Part shown: piece by piece, positions 15,707 through 17,356 of the stretch
How positions within the stretch are numbered: position 1 is the stretch's first letter
Layout of the letters: each line of letters opens with the position of its first letter
Assembly: GCA_033765345.1 (NCBI GenBank)
Contig: JANRIC010000048.1
Span: 1-17,356 of the forward strand
From: JANRIC01 sp033765345
GTDB lineage: Bacteria > Bacteroidota > Bacteroidia > Cytophagales > Microscillaceae
DNA: 17,356 nucleotides
Direction of reading: 5' to 3'
Program-made: the position numbers and the translations under genes
The notes under the pieces: model-generated
Database searches by the model: none
Told to the model about the DNA's origin: nothing
The model's input: the letters and a program-made list of their open reading frames with translations, nothing else

Positions 15707-15743
15707 TAGGCATTCGCCTAGATGTTCGGGAGAACATCTTTTT
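15707..15743 (+). terminator. Tandem hairpins ending in a plus-strand intrinsic terminator
   Basis: TAGGC-ATTC-GCCTA (15707-15720) is followed at once by GATGTTC-GGGA-GAACATC (15721-15738) and then T5 (15739-15743). The second hairpin is a standard intrinsic terminator for plus-strand RNA. No plus-strand protein gene lies upstream within 1 kb, so the terminated RNA would be non-coding. Confidence 0.55.
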
Positions 15744-15750
15744 ATTGCTC

Positions 15751-15785
15751 TATTCTAAGTTTATGCTGCGTTCAAACTTAGAATA
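15751..15785. repeat. Perfect 12-bp inverted repeat
   Basis: TATTCTAAGTTT (15751-15762) pairs perfectly with AAACTTAGAATA (15774-15785) around an 11-nt loop. It is not followed by a T tract on either strand. Confidence 0.7.
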
Positions 15786-15836
15786 ACGGTGGGGGAAAGC
15801 ACCTTATTTCAATTAAAAGTCATAATGACCGAAACA

Positions 15837-15916
15837 GTTGTTGGTGACGAAAAGTGCCATAACTTAACATATAGGCTGTCATAAAAACATTTAGCACTTT
15901 TCTTAACACCAACAAC
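15837..15916. repeat. Bipartite 80-bp palindrome upstream of the broken transposase gene
   Basis: GTTGTTGGTG (15837-15846) pairs with CACCAACAAC (15907-15916), and AAAAGTGC (15850-15857) pairs with GCACTTTT (15894-15901). The two stem blocks are separated by unequal unpaired spacers (3 and 5 nt) and enclose a 36-nt loop. It ends about 90 bp before the pseudogene start. Confidence 0.7.
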
Positions 15917-16004
15917 GGCGTAAATATTTAACCAAAACAAACCCAAACAAGGCTTGTTCTAGTTTTTCTTGGTATCTTTACATTGGGTTTTACAAGTAAA
16001 AATT

Positions 16005-16856
16005 ATGAGTAAAAAATTAGTACGATTCGATTGGGCAATGAAAAAATTGCTTCGACACAAGACGAACTTTGATATTTTAGAAGGTTTTTTGAGTGAGTTG
16101 CTCTGTTTTGATGTTAAGATAGAAAGCATCTTATAAAGTGAAGGTAACAAACAGGATGAATACGACAAGTACAACCGAGTAGATATTTTGGTAAAATCTC
16201 AAAGCAATGAATTGATGTTAGTAGAAGTTCAGAATGAGTCTGAAGTTGATTACTTTCAGCGTATGTTGTATGGTGTTTCGAGATTAGTTACTGAATATAT
16301 CAAGGAAGGTGAGCCTTACGGGACTATCAAAAAGATTTATTCTATCAATATTGTTTATTTTGGCTTAAGGCAAGGTAAAGATTATGTGTATGAATACAAA
16401 GGGGAGTTTGTAGGCTTGCACGAAAACGATCTTTTAATGCCAACAAGCCTACAAAAACAGGATTTTAAGGTAGAAAAAGTTTCTGATATTTTTCCTAAGT
16501 ATTATATTTTGAAAGTGAATAACTTTAATGATATTGCCAAAGATACGCTTGACGAGTGGGTATATTTCCTTAAAAACAGCGAGGTTAAAGACGGCTTTAA
16601 AGCAAAAGGCTTAGATAAAGCAAAGGAAAAATTGCAGTACGAAGTCTTATCTGATGAAGAAAAGAAGATGTATGACCGTTTTCAAGAAAATAGACGTATT
16701 GAAAACAGTGTAAGTTATACAGCAAAGCAGGAACGAAATGTTGAAATCGCTAAAACTGCAATCTTAGAAGGTTTTGACAATACAATAATTTCAAAATTGA
16801 CAGGCTTGACAGTTGAACAAATAGAAGCACTACGTAACGAAACAAAAAAAAACTGA
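16005..16856 (+). pseudogene. PD-(D/E)XK transposase/Rpn-family gene broken by one TAA
   Basis: Read through, the frame from ATG 16005 gives a 283-residue protein of the PD-(D/E)XK nuclease transposase family (PDDEXK_2, related to recombination-promoting nucleases). It starts MSKKLVRFDWAMKKLLRHKT and NFDILEGFLSELL, then VDILV with Asp60, VEVQ with Glu74, and QRMLYGVSRL, and it ends in the family's tail EGFDNTIISKLTGLTVEQIE. Codon 44 (16134-16136) is TAA where homologues usually carry a Glu (IESILESE-like), so a single G-to-T change would explain it. No frameshift is present and the rest is well kept, so the damage is recent, a sequencing error, or suppressed. A restart at TTG 16188 would lose helix 1 with Glu26. 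Such genes are multicopy and mobile in Bacteroidota. Palindromes lie on both sides. Confidence 0.85.
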
Positions 16857-17356
16857 TGACAACATTGGGGCGAGTAATGATTTAGCTGGCGACCCAAATC
16901 CCGGAGTGGTAAAAAGTTTGACAATTCTTTATCGCATTGGACAAAGGCAAATTCAAGCGACAATAATAGAAGGAGCGACACACACCATACCTGACGAATG
17001 AGAGTAGAGTAAGAAGAGCAGCCGCCAACAAAATGTTTATGCAATGCGGGGGTTTGGTGTTAAATTAAAGTTTATGTTTCACAATCTAGTTCGGTCACGG
17101 GGGACAGTTCCGAGCAGGTCGGGCTTAACATTCCGCTGCGCTTCATTTTTAAGCCCTCCTATTCCCCGCACTGCATAAACACAAACGTTATGGGCAATCC
17201 CCCTACCATTTATACACAGTTGAGTTTTCTAGCTAACGGAAGTTTTGTAAATTTCTTGAAAAAGAAAACGCAAACTTGTGGCAAAAGTCAAACAACAAAT
17301 CACTAAATTTGATTTGACTAAGGAAGAACTTGGATTTGTAACTAATTGACTATGAA
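16857..17356. other. Non-coding tail around the 175-bp palindrome
   Basis: No convincing gene was seen in these 500 bp. Positions 16857-17020 hold nothing recognised. The palindrome at 17021-17195 is listed separately. After it, a short frame with GTG start (VAKVKQQITKFDLTKEELGF) ends at a TGA near 17350, too short to call, and an ATG at 17352 could open the next gene beyond the window. Confidence 0.5.
17021..17195. repeat. 175-bp bipartite palindrome with attC-like architecture
   Basis: The outer block GCCnnnAAC (17021-17029) pairs with GTTnnnGGC (17187-17195). After unpaired spacers of unequal length, GTTTATGCAATGCGGGG (17035-17051) pairs with CCCCGCACTGCATAAAC (17164-17180), 16 of 17 bases with one A-C mismatch. 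A third stem, GGGCTTAA (17121-17128) with TTAAGCCC (17149-17156), lies inside. Short outer core, spacer, longer inner stem with a non-pairing base and variable centre is the layout of integron attC sites, and the right end GTTATGGGC is near the VCR-type core GTTATAA. No integron integrase is in the window, so function is open; a REP-like or transposon-end element is the alternative. Confidence 0.65.

Larger units (their letters stand above)
15139..16004. other. Long non-coding, hairpin-rich region
   Basis: These 866 bp between the DUF2214 promoter and the broken transposase gene have no convincing coding frame on either strand. The first 100 bp are A/T-rich and featureless. From about 15360 onward at least five strong inverted repeats follow one another (listed separately). 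A weak promoter-like box TATCTTTA (15973-15980) with TTG 16 nt upstream precedes the transposase pseudogene. The region may hold RNA genes, or remnants of mobile elements reduced to their structured ends. Confidence 0.6.

Noticed and set aside
16715..17044. 109-codon minus frame
   Set aside because: It overlaps the end of the PD-(D/E)XK gene and part of the palindrome and has no domain signal; its Cys/Ser-rich beginning is the complement of structured DNA.
1..17356. CRISPR array, rRNA or tRNA genes
   Set aside because: No regularly spaced direct repeats and no conserved RNA gene segments were seen on either strand.

Overview
The window looks like a chromosomal stretch of a Bacteroidota bacterium, most likely a Cytophagales-like or related marine or soil lineage (phylum confident, lower ranks not). 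The grounds are a TonB-dependent receptor with an N-terminal carboxypeptidase-regulatory-like domain, a HYR-repeat surface protein, several lipoproteins with classic lipoboxes, a BatD-like protein, A/T-rich start regions without strong Shine-Dalgarno sites, and several matches to the Bacteroidota promoter consensus (TTG, 17-23 nt, TAnnTTTG).

Left part (1-8165, all minus strand): a surface module. In transcription order it is a beta-helix-like lipoprotein (8165-6534) ending in a strong terminator, a 1016-residue TonB-dependent outer-membrane receptor (6081-3031), and a very large secreted protein of lectin-like and HYR domains (2928 to beyond position 1). No SusD gene is present. Opposite the receptor leader there is a consensus plus-strand promoter at the start codon and a plus-strand terminator about 190 bp further on. 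Together they predict a roughly 215-nt antisense RNA, an arrangement known for some SusC-type loci in Bacteroides.

Middle part (8598-15081): a small lipoprotein (+) and a MarR-type regulator (-) converge on a bidirectional terminator. The regulator has a promoter with a palindromic operator candidate in its spacer and is divergent from a GT2 glycosyltransferase, which is followed 18 bp later by queG (queuosine biosynthesis). Then come a 66-residue protein of unknown function (-), a stand-alone BatD-like protein (+), a phosphoribosyltransferase-fold protein (+) and a DUF2214 membrane protein (-).

Right part (15082-17356): about 920 bp without a convincing gene but with many perfect or near-perfect hairpins, including one with terminator form. 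It is followed by a PD-(D/E)XK transposase/Rpn-type gene broken by one in-frame TAA, and then by a 175-bp bipartite palindrome whose architecture resembles an integron attC site. This end looks like accessory, recombination-prone DNA, in contrast to the housekeeping-type middle part.
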